This document shows positions 12,801 through 22,200 of a stretch of 45,710 nt of DNA, piece by piece. Made by a program: the position numbers and the translations under genes. The notes beneath the pieces are model-generated. The model did no database searches, was not told the DNA's origin, and saw only the letters and a list, made by a program, of their open reading frames with translations. This DNA comes from JAWPMV01 sp038527215. Its GTDB lineage: Bacteria > Bacteroidota > Bacteroidia > J057. The stretch lies in NCBI GenBank assembly GCA_038527215.1, contig JBCBGC010000058.1, forward strand, positions 1-45,710. Direction: 5' to 3'. Every line of letters begins with the position of its first letter. The first letter of the stretch is position 1.

Positions 12801-13182
12801 TTTTTTATCTATCTCACAGCAAGCAAAACGCCCCTTTAGAATTTATTTTGGTTCGGAATCCAATATTTTTTCGGCTGTCCAACCAGACAAAATCCATTTG
12901 GGAAGAGCGTATCCTAATCCAAGCAGTGGTCCGATCACCATTCCTTTTGCCTTGCCAAATTCTGGTCATAGGTATGAACTTCAGTTCTCCTTACTGGACA
13001 TGAGTGGTCGTAGAGTGATGGATTTGGGCGCGGGGGACTGGCAGGGAGGATTCCATGAATTGAGATGGGATGGAAAGAACCAGGAGGGGATACCCTTGCC
13101 CCCTGGCGTCTATATCTACCAAATGATTGTTACAGGATCAGGACAAAAAGCAACGCTTTACAGCCGATTGATTATTAAATAA
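841..13182 (+). CDS. Giant FG-GAP/VCBS beta-propeller and FnIII protein with T9SS sorting domain
   Basis: A 4113-residue surface or secreted protein. A signal peptide (about residues 1-39, ending SLQAQ) is followed by seven blocks of FG-GAP repeats at about residues 55-415, 540-955, 1082-1458, 1580-1935, 2057-2442, 2560-2935 and 3060-3455. Each block has seven WGDYDNDGDLDLLxxG-type calcium loops, 49 in all, matching a seven-bladed integrin-alpha-like propeller. One FnIII-like domain (about 110 residues, with WxVQAIDxDFEGS near its end) follows each block. Residues 3571-4020 are a non-repeated module with a GYNQVGNPYDF segment common in T9SS cargo. The last 90 residues are a type A/FlgD-like C-terminal domain (AYPNPSSG, LRWDGKNQEG, PPGVYIYQM), implying outer-membrane export and surface attachment or release. 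It probably binds ligand, glycan or host/prey surface; the target is unknown. Confidence 0.93.
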   Translation: MRNTVTSLCLWFAHRVFTTNRNLFLLLGLAVVPFSLQAQIFTDRSTLDAVVVSGATNSTVKFADVDNDGDYDLLVAGQVGLVPTVKIYNVNGISQIYSVNPSVFVGLQSVTADFGDVNGDGFIDLVMAGINGTNIQALLYFGGAGGNFNLQTAQNISGAGVINGDLALGDYDNDGDLDLAVMGDNGSVAIAKIFKYENGSFGEDVQASQLLIGAKNGDLDWGDYDNDGFLDLVIVGTNTSNVPSTKIYNNLGGVQFTPVTTANNLTQVEFASVAWGDYDNDGDLDLLMSGETTLGRTAQVIENQGSGSFQDAAVGLTDIENGDAVWGDFNLDGYLDVFLTGDNGSALTSELYFNQTNGTFGSAITSPFSGFGFAATGGAISVGDFSGDNRLDIALVGDAGSGIATFKLLRNEIGVFNTTLAAPNIIGSTQVGSAMKLEWTPPGGTVIPLNTLVTYNLFIGTTTTLGDVDPPLASLTTGDRHVVRMGHIRTNSITISGLNPGQTYWWAVQAIDADMEGSPFSTQGSFIPTAIVGGGGDFSDETNNLWGLNISALDGFANGYVEWVDVNQDGWLDLFLGGETTTTLQSGSLQGDLQLWINNNGTSFQAGPVGGIPRLDNARTAWGDIDNDGDLDLAVCGDPVLGSSAITSRTSIWETNVSQFGSISFTQMTSASNAVEDVRNGSLDWGDYDNDGDLDLLITGFASDPAVNTEITRIYRNDLDPSSPAAPSFTEAVNFSVAVQQGEAKFGDYDGDGYLDVAVSGSTISGNVFKVYKNQGDGTFSELTSTQTNQIFKATRSTLDWGDVNNDGFLDLVLGGDLGASFGTQVYTYFSLPPFFEGFIAANSGANSFDNVADGDVELGDYNDDGLLDLIVVGSTNNASPNPAATASLFVNTGSNGTFVKDQVSSNIFAQLGASSAAWGDYNKDGKLDLAISGFTSGTPNMVTKVYENINAATNSSPSAPANLVVTPDGFEMDFSWDPPLGHDPNTVDGLSYSLYIDGPNTLSSVDIRSPHADLTNGFRRVAHHGEMFGATSFTLKNLEPGNYTWGVQTIDQDFEGSGFATGGNFTYVDPTYVSPPDVFPNGKPFKGLKNAAVAWGDYSGDGKIDIAVSGLNEAGVPTTALFLHTSATEAYVEDGNFSNQLDDVYEGSLDFGDVDRDGDLDLLLTGRTSTSPSAAPVTKIYLNNGNGFTNGAGSVINLTGVYRGDAKLVDFDHDGDLDVAYFGLNSVGGDIFVMEKYDAVAGTFSLFGVLPSGLASGISDGEMDWGDYNNDGYQDLLISGTVNNNEFSRLYRNQGDGLFDQVSVAGLDDYESSTLAWADFNADGFLDFAVSGSTGPNQFKAKILRNNQAGGFVDLNLTMTPITEGQLAWADYNNDGHKDLLMVGSDGANREVGLYTYLPNFNTFLKESLATQGLPAVDEGAALAWGDYDRDGKIDMAILGEADTGRVFSIIQNIDPNPSTAPLAPTGLSYAIDGYEVLLQWKSPLGDPDSMGYSYNIVAGYTSGGTNIDPPEAITSTGRRQVAKRGFTNDSTTYRLSGLNDGTIFWRVQAINADFEGSPFSSEFSFPFENPAFLDGRDKFFSSFTGGLQNGDLAFGDYDNDGDPDLLISGDNGTNAFTRILTLGTNGYSSPGLTLSGSDLSDADVYWIDVDGDNDLDAMVTGIRSNNTRAATIYLNNNGNFSSSINPFTGVNNGSIDWADFDNDGDADLLLTGDTGNGLITRVYLNEGGNTFTQAGLNLPGVKNGTARWVDFNRDGFFDIFLTGETTASSIANLYRNNGNGTITFATSVPGLKDASADFGDFNNDGFPDLAISGQSSSQILTRIYPNVAGLGFGTFIPLTGLLDGDVIWGDYDNDGNQDLMTAGYTGTEALSQLYRNDGAGGFETKTIASLPFVDARGSSLAWGDPDGNGKLDLAILGQVNGQPGFGFYYNVTTAADATPSTPGVPTATFSGDTITISWNPPTDAAAGGYSYNLMVGTASNGTDVASPMADLNNGYRKVVYNGNVGYRTVKQLIGLPSDTYHFKVQAVNQDFQGSGFASGIPLAYAAPNLVQSNLFAFDGNAPQGFSDASLTWGDYDNDGDLDFFVMGKLETEAPAARLYRNNNGVFAYDSVRSIPLQNVWNGDASFGDFNEDGWLDLAICGQPNLSNSYQTRIYTNTGFGNFAVNGAASDSITNVLGGDLDWGDYDQDGDLDLIVIGQLSNGNSATRIYENQEGTFVYDPVSESLTGVRNGEVAWGDFNADGFLDIALAGLNGSSPITRIYRSNGLRGGFTDMGSSAPIPGLNHATLAWADIDGDQDLDLAVGGDRTASSFQPYTAVWRYDAPAGSFSLQSTSVPQIREGAVRWADVNDDSYPDLFITGKNGPQQGDRMSAFYLNNGSNPYNPVLDKATSEHLTDINTGSTGEFGDYDQDGKIDLLIVGQANDAFPRRFTGLYRNVNPASNLTPPVPTIVNSSQSADSVVLEWNVASYAGVEKSLAYNLYLFNTTTGQDAGAVMAELPSGSRKVVARGLASTQQKYVLRGLQAGKYYWSVQAIEQDFEGGTFAPRDSFIYDPPIFVDVNSIVFDQTPPGLTESAVYWVDYDQDQDLDIALAGDNGSAGLTAVYENVDGTYFVRDAANSNTLENVRGASMSWEDINLDGFPDVVIAGNNGNPFIRVYLNDGNGNLSFSAEAQALSQNLAAVEKGSLDFADFDNDGDPDLLVSGQSLNGSFAEVYKNDRGQALIPLALNLSIGGEGKWADYDRDGLMDFVLSGTDSGTPKTSLFHNEGDDTFAQIDAAQSQLPDLTSARLDWGDADNDGFLDLALSGLNTGGNPEAAVYLNDGTGVFSSSFTFTDAARGDIAFGDYNDDHLMDVVLTGEDNGSRIVRVEKNTGNGTFSTDAKATNNLAATSDFGAIAWGDYNGDQKLDLLVSGETSGAISSVFTVYRNDDLNPNNTIEAPSDLTAEIVAADVKLSWNAPTNVAQPFLGGLTYNLVIGTMEGEGNTKPALAQTLGPKSGLREVARLGNIGQVRSWILDGDSLRKGETYFWGVQAIGVDFEGSPFNLTGKFTFNPPAFEDVTGLVFPGGVPLGIDESVIILGDYDDDGDLDIFSAGQVSDVAGSSSFFLNQSNSTNAGRFDADVPNTNAVLPLRNAAADWGDYDGDGDLDLVVSGLTDDDLVITRVYNNQDATFVWDEEASGDLRQVQLGSLKWGDYNNDGDLDLLLTGEDAAATLWTVLYDNEDGRFTPLVLPVISGSLQEEEFEGVKRGTAIWGDYDADGFLDIAVTGLASTGSYTRIFSNLGSNRFREKVNFNLSQLQNSDADFGDFDNDGDLDLLISGDNSTQTTFRPLTVSYIYDRANDNFVENAVAAFEHVTEGNVRWGDFNDDGQPDVLISGKSDETPEIVRTTRLYRNEGDSTFSEDLFSSAILEDVNLGSSSWGDFNGNGKLDVFLTGRDTAENRVFAVYRNIDTTQNKTPGVPTDLDEAIDGAGMRLSWDPPLNHPQDLELGLAYNVYVRKVGQPDFELSPQSDINDGYRKIVQLGNAQGGTSWTIYGLEDGQYEWSVQATDQDFEGSIFANPRTFDYVTPVPDIIETFFPERWTLGGNNVESYIRIRDTSLVAQTTVRYRAISDSVWQTSSSLPLAVDTFSYFLGEGEMRYIGLEYFYEVEGKFGFDIRSDTGRTFIYHPDGLIFGSLKFGKTEQDYNLLAFPLRLENTAISDLVEDDFGTYNPYQWRFWHYDNGALSEYTEGLTSVEDGKGYWLITKKQNSFRTSPGTTVEVWADRPYKISLKQGYNQVGNPYDFNVAWEDILRHNLRRDTAFDQKVDPMFTYDRAYQNTPSIPKREGAFFFAAEAVEMEIPVFFNDQVNRTAAYRPSLQAEGDISSPHWRLPIWLESGNTAFQIGGIGMDENASPGKDPFDRILPPRLSQYLDMHVYHEEFFAPHFSWDVVPAAKFHVWEVMVETNLPSEEIMLRWDPSFFDLSGMKLYLLDVEHQQLLDMSEQGHFLSISQQAKRPFRIYFGSESNIFSAVQPDKIHLGRAYPNPSSGPITIPFALPNSGHRYELQFSLLDMSGRRVMDLGAGDWQGGFHELRWDGKNQEGIPLPPGVYIYQMIVTGSGQKATLYSRLIIK

Positions 13183-13256
13183 ACTGCCTAATACCTATAA
13201 CCAACAAACAAGCTTCTCGCATGGGTTTTACCCACTCCATTAAAGCTATTACGAAG

Positions 13257-16200
13257 ATGAAAGCAAAACAATTACTACTAAGCTTAGCCTTCTGCATGCT
13301 GGGCATGATGGTCCTTAAGGCCCAGGTGCCTCAAGGAATCACTTACCAGGCGGTAGCCCGGGACAATAATGTGATTCTCACTAACCAGACCCTTGATGTC
13401 CGGTTTACTCTGCGTGAAGGTGGAGTGGATCAATATCAGGAAGTTCATACCATTCTGACGAATGGATTCGGAATCTTTACAGCAGTGATCGGGGAAGGTT
13501 CTCCCATCAGCGGCAGTTTTTCTGGAATCAATTGGTCTACGGGTAACATCAATCTTCGGGTAGAGCTGGATAATGGCAGCGGCTTTATCAATATGGGGAT
13601 TGTGCCTATGAAAACAGTTCCTTACAGCTTCTATGCTGAGCGGGCGGCTGGTCTGGACAACATTAATTTCGGGATTGGAGATCTGGCAGATGTGATCGCC
13701 CCAGCCCCGGCTCCAGGCGAAATTCTGAAATGGGACGGTACCATGTGGGTCGCTTCACCGGATGGGGGCGGTCTGAGTGCTGGCACCGGCATTTCAGTGA
13801 TAAACGATACGATTGTTAACACCGGGGACATTGATGCGACAGACGATATTACCGATAGCACGCTGGCCCAGGGAGACCTCAGCGGGTTTTATATCAACCC
13901 CACCGTTACCGGCATACAGGGAAGAAACATTTCGGCAGCCTTTCCGGCAGTGGGAGAGGTCTTGAAGTGGAACGGGACGGAGTGGGCTCCCGGGACTGAT
14001 TTGGTCTCATCCGGTGGAGGTGGCGGCGGAGCCGTAAATACCACCGCCCGTATCTCCGGTGATGGCTCAAACACCCCCTTGGATATCGCCCAGCAAGGGG
14101 CCAATATCGGACAGGTGTTAAAATGGAATGGCGCCAGTTGGGCACCAGCTAATGATTCGACTACCATTCCTGACCTGGAACTAGTCGGGAACATCCTTAC
14201 TATATACCCGGGAGGAGATAATGTGGTCCTCCCGTTCGTGAGTTATACAGCAGGGGCCGGGATCAGCATTTTAGGGAACGTAATCAGCAATATTGGGGAT
14301 ACGGATGCCTCAGATGATATCACCATTGGTTTTCCTGCTTCGGGTGACCTTTCCGGGGTGTTCCCTGCTCCCTCAGTGATTCGATTAAGGGGGAATGCGA
14401 TTTCTGCTAACCCTCCAGCCAATGGTCAAATTCTGAAGTTTTCCGCAGGTCAATGGCAACCCTCCGTGGATGCTACTGCCGATGCGGATGCTGACCCTAC
14501 TAACGAAATTCAAACCCTGACGTTGTCAGGTTCAAATACCCTCTCCCTTTCTTTGGGTGGAGGTTCCGTATCCCTACCTACTTATGTGGCGGGTACAGGC
14601 ATCTCCCTGACCAATACGGGTAATGGCATTGCCATCAACAATACCGGGGACCTAAATCCCTTCGATGATGTGTTGATCGGTGCTTCTGCGGGAGGAGACC
14701 TGGGAGGACAATATCCCAACCCCTCTGTCGTGCGACTGCAAGGGAATCCCGTAGCGAATGCTGTTCCATCCGCTGGAGAAGTATTGCGCTGGAATGGTTC
14801 TCAGTGGTTACCTGGCACCAACGATGATGCGGATTCTGATCCCAATAACGAAATTCAAACCCTTTCTTTGAATAATGGGGTGTTGACTTTGTCTAATGGA
14901 GGTAGCTCTGTGAACCTGCCCATTTATACCGGCGGACCTGGTATCACGGTGAATGGTACCACCATTATCAATGATGGAGACCTCGATGGAACCGATGATA
15001 TCATTATCGGGAGTACCGCAGGGGGAGACTTGGCTGGTACCTATCCCAACCCATCTGTCAAAGCCGTCCAAGGTCAGGCTTTTTCTAATACCATTCCTGC
15101 TACAGGCCAAGTCCTGAAATGGACAGGCTCTCAGTGGGCTCCTTCTACTGATTTAACGGAGGATGGAGATGTGGATTCCGGGAACGAATTGCAAGCACTC
15201 TCTATTACTGGGAATACCATTTCTCTAAACCTGGGAGGTGGTTCGGTAAACCTGCCAGTTTACACGGCTGGCTCTGGAATTGATATTACGAACAACATCG
15301 TTACCAATACGGGGGACCTAAATGGAGGCGACGATATCAACATCGGCTCTACTGCAGGCGGCGATTTGGCAGGGACTTATCCTAATCCCAACGTGGTGCG
15401 TTTAAATGGCAACGCGGTTGCTAATACTATTCCCTCCAATGGGGAAATCCTAAAATGGAATGGTACCCAGTGGGCACCTGGAAACGACGATGATACTGGC
15501 TATACTGCTGGCGCAGGCATCGATCTGACAGGTAATGTGGTTACCAATACAGGGGATATTGATGATACAGATGACTTGATCATAGGTTCTATTGCAGGAG
15601 GCGACCTAACGGGTACCCTTCCCAACCCAACAGTCGCTTCTGTGCAAGGGCAACCCTTTGCCAACAGTGCGCCTACCACTGGTCAGGTGCTGAAATGGAA
15701 TGGCGCGCAGTGGGAAGCTGCTAATGATTCTACTTTTGATGGAGATGCCAGCCCGGTGAATGAATTGCAGGACCTTTCCATTACCGGGAATGTGTTGAGT
15801 ATTACCGGCGCAAACTCAGTAAACCTACCTGTTTACACCGCGGGTACAGGCATCAATATTACCGGAAATGTAGTATCCAACACTGGAGACTTGAATGGAC
15901 TGGACGATATCAACATCGGCACCATCGCCAATGGGGATTTGGCTGGTACCTATCCCAATCCTACCGTGGATGGCCTGCAGGGAAATCCTGTGTCTTCCAC
16001 AGCTCCTGCCAATGGACAGATTCTGAAGTGGAGTGGCACCCAGTGGGTTCCTTCCGGAGATGATAATACCACTTACACTGCGGGTACCGGCATCAGCATC
16101 TCCAGTGGTGTGATTACCAATACCGGTGATACAAATGCAGGCGATGATATTACCAATATCAGCGCCGCTGGGGGAGATGCTTCTGGTACTTTCTCAGCCT

Positions 16201-19200
16201 TAACCGTAACAGGGATTCAGGGGAGCGACGTTTCTTCTACCGCCCCCACCAATGGACAAATTCTAAAATGGAGCGGTACCCAATGGGTGCCCAATTCAGA
16301 TGATAATACGACCTACTCCGCAGGTACCGGGATCAATATCGCCGGGGGCATCATTACCAATACCGGTGATACCAATGCCGGTGATGACATTACGACTTCC
16401 TCTACCGCAGGCGGGGATGCCAGCGGAACCTTTGGAGCGCTTTCTGTGGTGAGAATTCAAGGCAATGAAGTTTCTTCTACGGCTCCTTCTTCCGGACAAA
16501 TCTTAAAGTGGAATGGGGCTCAGTGGGTACCAGATAGTGATGAAAACACTACCTATACCGGAGGCACCGGTATTTCTATTGCTGGTGGGGTCGTAACCAA
16601 TACCGGTGATACCAACGCAGGGGACGATATCACTACTTCTTCTGCCGCAGGAGGGGACGCCTCAGGTACTTTTGGTGGACTTACCGTAACGGGAATTCAG
16701 GGCAACACTGTGGCCGCTACTGCCCCTTCTTCCGGCCAGATTTTGAAATGGAATGGTACCCAGTGGGTTCCAGATTCTGATGATAACACTACCTATACCG
16801 GGGGAACAGGGATTTCTATTGCCGGTGGCGTAGTAACCAATACCGGTGATACCAATGCCGGAGATGATATTACCACCTCTTCTACCGCAGGAGGCGATGC
16901 TTCCGGCACCTTTGGTGGGTTAACCGTAACCGGCATTCAAGGCAATGCCGTTTCTTCTACTGCTCCTTCTACGGGGCAGGTGCTGAAGTGGAGTGGTACC
17001 CAATGGGTACCTGATACCGATGGCAATACCGCTTATGTTGCGGGAACGGGTATTTCTCTGGCAGGTAACATTGTTACCAATACGGGAGATACCGATGCTT
17101 CAGATGATATCACCACCGCTTCTACCGCTGGCGGAGATGCCTCTGGTACTTTCTCTGGCTTAACCGTAACGGGGATTCAAGGCAATGGCGTTTCTTCCAC
17201 TGCGCCCTCTGCCGGACAAATCTTGAAATGGAGTGGCACCCAGTGGGTTCCTAACTCGGATGATAATACCACCTATACCGGAGGTACCGGGATCTCTATC
17301 GCAGGCGGCATCGTAACCAATACCGGTGATACCAATGCCGGAGACGATATTACTTCTGGTAGTGCTGCCGGGGGAGACTTGAATGGAACCTATCCAAACC
17401 CAACTGTGGCAGGGCTACAGGGGAATGCCGTTTCTAATACGGCACCTGCTTCTGGTCAGGTCCTGAAGTGGAACGGAACCCAGTGGGCTCCCGGTTCTGA
17501 CGATGGGGTGAGCTACAGTGCTGGCACTGGAATCACCATCTCTGCAGGCAATGTCATCACCAATGCTGGTGATACCAATGCTTCCGATGATATTACCACG
17601 GGAAGTACAGCAGGAGGAGACCTGAGTGGTACTTTCCCGAACCCCACCGTAGCCCAACTGCAAGGCAATGCCGTTTCTTCTACGGCTCCTACAGCCGGGC
17701 AAATCCTCAAATGGAGCGGTTCTCAGTGGGTTCCAAACACAGATGATAATACTACCTATACGGGTGGCACAGGAATCACCATTTCAGGAGGGGTAGTGAC
17801 CAATACCGGCGATACAGACGCCTCTGATGACCTGACGACCAGTTCTACGGCAGGTGGCGATGCTTCCGGTACCTTTAGTGCGCTAAGTGTAACCGCCTTA
17901 CAAGGCAATGCCGTGGCCAATACCACGCCTTCTTCTGGCCAGGTGTTGAAATGGAACGGTACACAGTGGGTACCTGATACGGATAACGGAGACACCTATA
18001 CGGCTGGCACAGGCATCTCTCTGATTGCAGGGGTCATTGCCAATACGGGCGATACGGACGCTTCTGATGACCTCACCAATACCAGCAACGCAGGGGGAGA
18101 CGCCTCTGGTACGTTCAGTGGCCTAACCGTAACCGGGCTGCAAGGAAATGCTGTTTCTAACACCATTCCAGCATCAGGAGAGGTCCTGAAATGGAATGGT
18201 ACCCAGTGGGCCCCTGGAACCGATACTGGCGGCACGATCAATGCAGGAACGGGTATTTCGGTTTCTGGATCAACGATTACGAACATTGGGGATACTGATA
18301 GTACCAATGATATTACCAATACCACTGCTGCAGGAGGAGACCTGAGTGGTACCTATCCTAATCCTACTGTGGCTCAGTTACAAGGCAATGCGGTAGCCGC
18401 AGTTACGCCTACTTCTGGCCAGGTATTGAAATGGAGTGGCACCCAATGGGTCCCCAATACCGATGACAATACAACCTATACTGGCGGCACTGGCATCAAC
18501 GTATCAGGTACCACCATCATTAATACGGGTGATACCGATGCTTCTGATGATTTGACCACCAGTTCAACGGCTGGAGGGGATGCCTCTGGTGCTTTCTCGG
18601 CCTTGACCGTTACCGGCATTCAAGGCAGTGCCGTTTCTTCTACCGCGCCATCCTCTGGGCAGGTTTTGAAATGGAGTGGTACGCAGTGGGTACCGAACAC
18701 CGATGATAATACCACCTATACGGCAGGAACCGGTATTTCTATCGCGGCTGGCGTTATAACCAACAGCGGAGATACCGATGCTTCTGATGATTTGACCACC
18801 AGTTCCACCGCTGGAGGGGATGCTTCCGGTGCTTTCTCAGCCCTGACCGTAACCGGCATTCAAGGGAGTGCCGTCTCTTCTACCGCGCCTTCCTCTGGAC
18901 AAGTATTAAAGTGGAGCGGCACCCAGTGGGTCCCTAACACCGATGACAATACTACCTATACCGGCGGTGCAGGCATCACGGTTTCGGGTACTACCATTAT
19001 CAACAGTGGTGACACTGACGCTTCTGATGATCTGACCACCAGTTCAACTGCTGGAGGCGATGCTTCTGGTGCTTTCAGTGCCCTGACCGTAACGGGCATT
19101 CAAGGTAGTGCAGTTTCTTCTACTGCACCTTCCTCTGGGCAGGTCTTAAAATGGAGTGGCACCCAATGGGTCCCTAATTCAGATGATAATACTACCTACA

Positions 19201-22200
19201 CTGCGGGGACCGGAATTTCTATCACGGCCGGAGTCGTAGCCAACACTGGAGATACGGACGCCTCAGACGATATTACGACCAGTTCTACTGCCGGCGGCGA
19301 CGCTTCTGGTACTTTTAGCGCCCTGACCGTTACCGGGCTGCAAGGCAATGCCGTTGCCAATACGGTTCCTACTACGGATTATGTGCTGAAATGGAACGGT
19401 AGCCAGTGGGCACCGGCTATAGATGACGATGCAGACGCTGATGCAGATGCCACGAACGAATTACAGACCATCAGTTTGTCTGGTTCTACTGTAACTCTTT
19501 CTGATGGTGGAGGCAGCTTTGCTATTCCTCCGACCCTTACGGCCGGAGATGGCATCGCCATTTCTTCCAATACCATTATCAACATTGGCGACCAGGATTC
19601 TACCAATGACATCACCAATACCACTGCCGCTGGCGGAGACCTGACCGGAACCTATCCGAATCCGACCATCGCCAATCTGCAGGGAGAGACCGTTACCATC
19701 ACCGCGCCTGCTAATAATGATGTGTTGAGCTATAATGGCACAGCCTGGGTCAATAGCCAGGATGTAGACCGGGATACCACGAATGAAATTCAGATCCTTG
19801 GTCTGCTGGCTAATAAGCTCTATCTGAGCGATGGCGCAGGAAGCAGTGATACGGTTACCATTCCAACTGCCGCCCCGGTTTATCTTCCCGGAGCGGGGAT
19901 CGATACGCTGACTGGGGGAGTGGTGTTGATCAACACCGGAGACCGGGATTCTACCGATGACATTACGAATACCACTGCCGCTGGGGGAGACCTGACCGGT
20001 ACTTATCCGAATCCAACCATCGCCAGCTTACAAGGAGAAACTGTAACCATTACGGCCCCTGCAGCAGATGAGGTATTGAAATACAACGGAACGGCCTGGG
20101 TAAACTCCTCGGATACCGACACTGATCCAACCAACGAGTTACAAACGCTTTCTGTTTCAGGTACCAATGTGAGTATTTCGGGAGGCAATTCGATTGCCCT
20201 GCCATATTCCGGAGGATCTGGAATCGCCCTAAGTGGGAGTACCATTATCAATGTGGGAGATACCGATGCTTCTGATGATATTACCACCGCCACTTCCGCG
20301 GGGGGGGACCTGAGTGGTACCTATCCTAATCCGACCGTAGCTCAGATTCAAGGGAATGCGGTAGCCAATACTGCACCTGCGGATGGCCAGATTCTAAAGT
20401 GGAATAATGCCGGATCCCAATGGGTTCCTGCTGCCGATGATGATGGTTCTGCCACTGCCGTAGGTACGGACCTTAGCGGAACGGTTGGTGCAGCCACCGT
20501 AGTAGCCCTTCGTAACCGGGCCCTTTCTACCACTGCTCCAACGGACGGTCAGGTGTTGTCCTGGGATGCCACCAATTCCGAATGGGTACCAGCGGCGGAT
20601 AACGATGGTTCCGGAACAGCTGTCGGTACCGACTTAAGTGGAACCGTAGGCGCGGCTACTGTCGTGGCTATCCGCAACCGGACGGTTTCTACTACGGCTC
20701 CGACCGATGGACAAATCCTGAAGTGGAACAATGCCGCTTCTCAGTGGGTTCCTTCTGCTGATGATGATGGTGCTTCTACCGCAGTAGGTACTGACTTGAG
20801 TGGCACCGTAGGTGCGGCAACAGTAGTAGCCCTCCGCAACCGGGCGCTTTCTACTACGGCCCCTGCCGATGGGCAGGTACTGGCTTGGGATAATACCAAC
20901 AGTGAATGGGTACCCACTACCGATAATGATGGCTCTGGCACAGCTGTAGGCACCGACCTTAGTGGTACCGTAGGCGCGGCTACCGTGGTCGCCTTGCGCA
21001 ACCGAGCCCTTTCTACCACTGCTCCCACCGATGGACAAGTGCTGGCCTGGGACGCTTCTGGCAGTGAGTGGGTGCCAACCACCGAAAACGATGGTTCTGG
21101 AACCGCTGTCGGCACGGACCTGAGTGGTACGGTAGGTGCGGCCACCGTAGTAGCCCTGCGCAACCGGGCCCTTTCTACCACCGCTCCGACCGATGGTCAG
21201 GTACTGGCTTGGGATAATACCAACAGTGAATGGGTTCCTGCAGCTGATAATGATGGTTCCGGTACCGCAGTCGGCACCGACCTGAGTGGCACCGTAGGAG
21301 CCGCTACGGTCGTAGCTTTGCGCAATCGGGCGCTTTCGACCACCGCTCCGGCTGACGGCCAGGTCCTGGCCTGGGATAACACCAATAGCGAATGGGTACC
21401 CACCGCAGATAACGATGGTTCTGGAACGGCCGTCGGCACCGACTTGAGTGGCACCGTAGGCGCGGCTACTGTCGTGGCCCTCCGCAATCGGACCATTTCT
21501 ACTACCGCTCCCACCGATGGACAGATCCTGAAGTGGAACAATGCCGCTTCTCAGTGGGTTCCCTCAGCTGATGATGATGGTGCTTCTACCGCAGTAGGTA
21601 CTGACTTGAGTGGTACCGTAGGCGCGGCAACGGTCGTAGCCTTGCGCAACCGGGCCCTTTCTACCAATGCTCCCACGGATGGCCAGGTACTGGCCTGGGA
21701 CAACACCAACAGCGAATGGGTACCGACCACTGACAACGATGGTTCTGGAACCGCAGTCGGCACTGACTTGAGTGGCACCGTAGGCGCGGCAACGGTCATA
21801 GCCCTGCGTAACCGTACGATTTCCACCGCTACGCCTGATAATGGCGAGATCATGGTCTGGAACAATGGTGCCTCTGAATGGCAGCATGATTCCTTGTCGG
21901 TTACTCAACTGGCCGTAGATGGCCACATGGTCCCAGATGCTGATGCCACGCACGACCTGGGAAGCGGTAGCTTCAGATATCGGGATGCTTATGTAGCCAA
22001 TGGCATTACCACTACTTCAGATTTCCGGGCCAAATCTAATATAGAGGAACTGACTTACGGATTAGATGAGGTGATGAAACTTCGCCCTGTAAGCTACAAC
22101 TGGAAAGGTCAGGAAGGAGAGCAGAAGAAAATCGGTCTGATTGCTCAAGAGGTACTGCCAGTCCTGGAAGAAGTGGTGAATGCCCCTGTTACCAGCGAAA

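Noticed and set aside
20348..21865. Minus-strand open frames with repeated ATTVAAPTVPL lines
   Set aside because: These are antisense shadows of the 162-bp coding repeats of the fibre gene and repeat at the same period.
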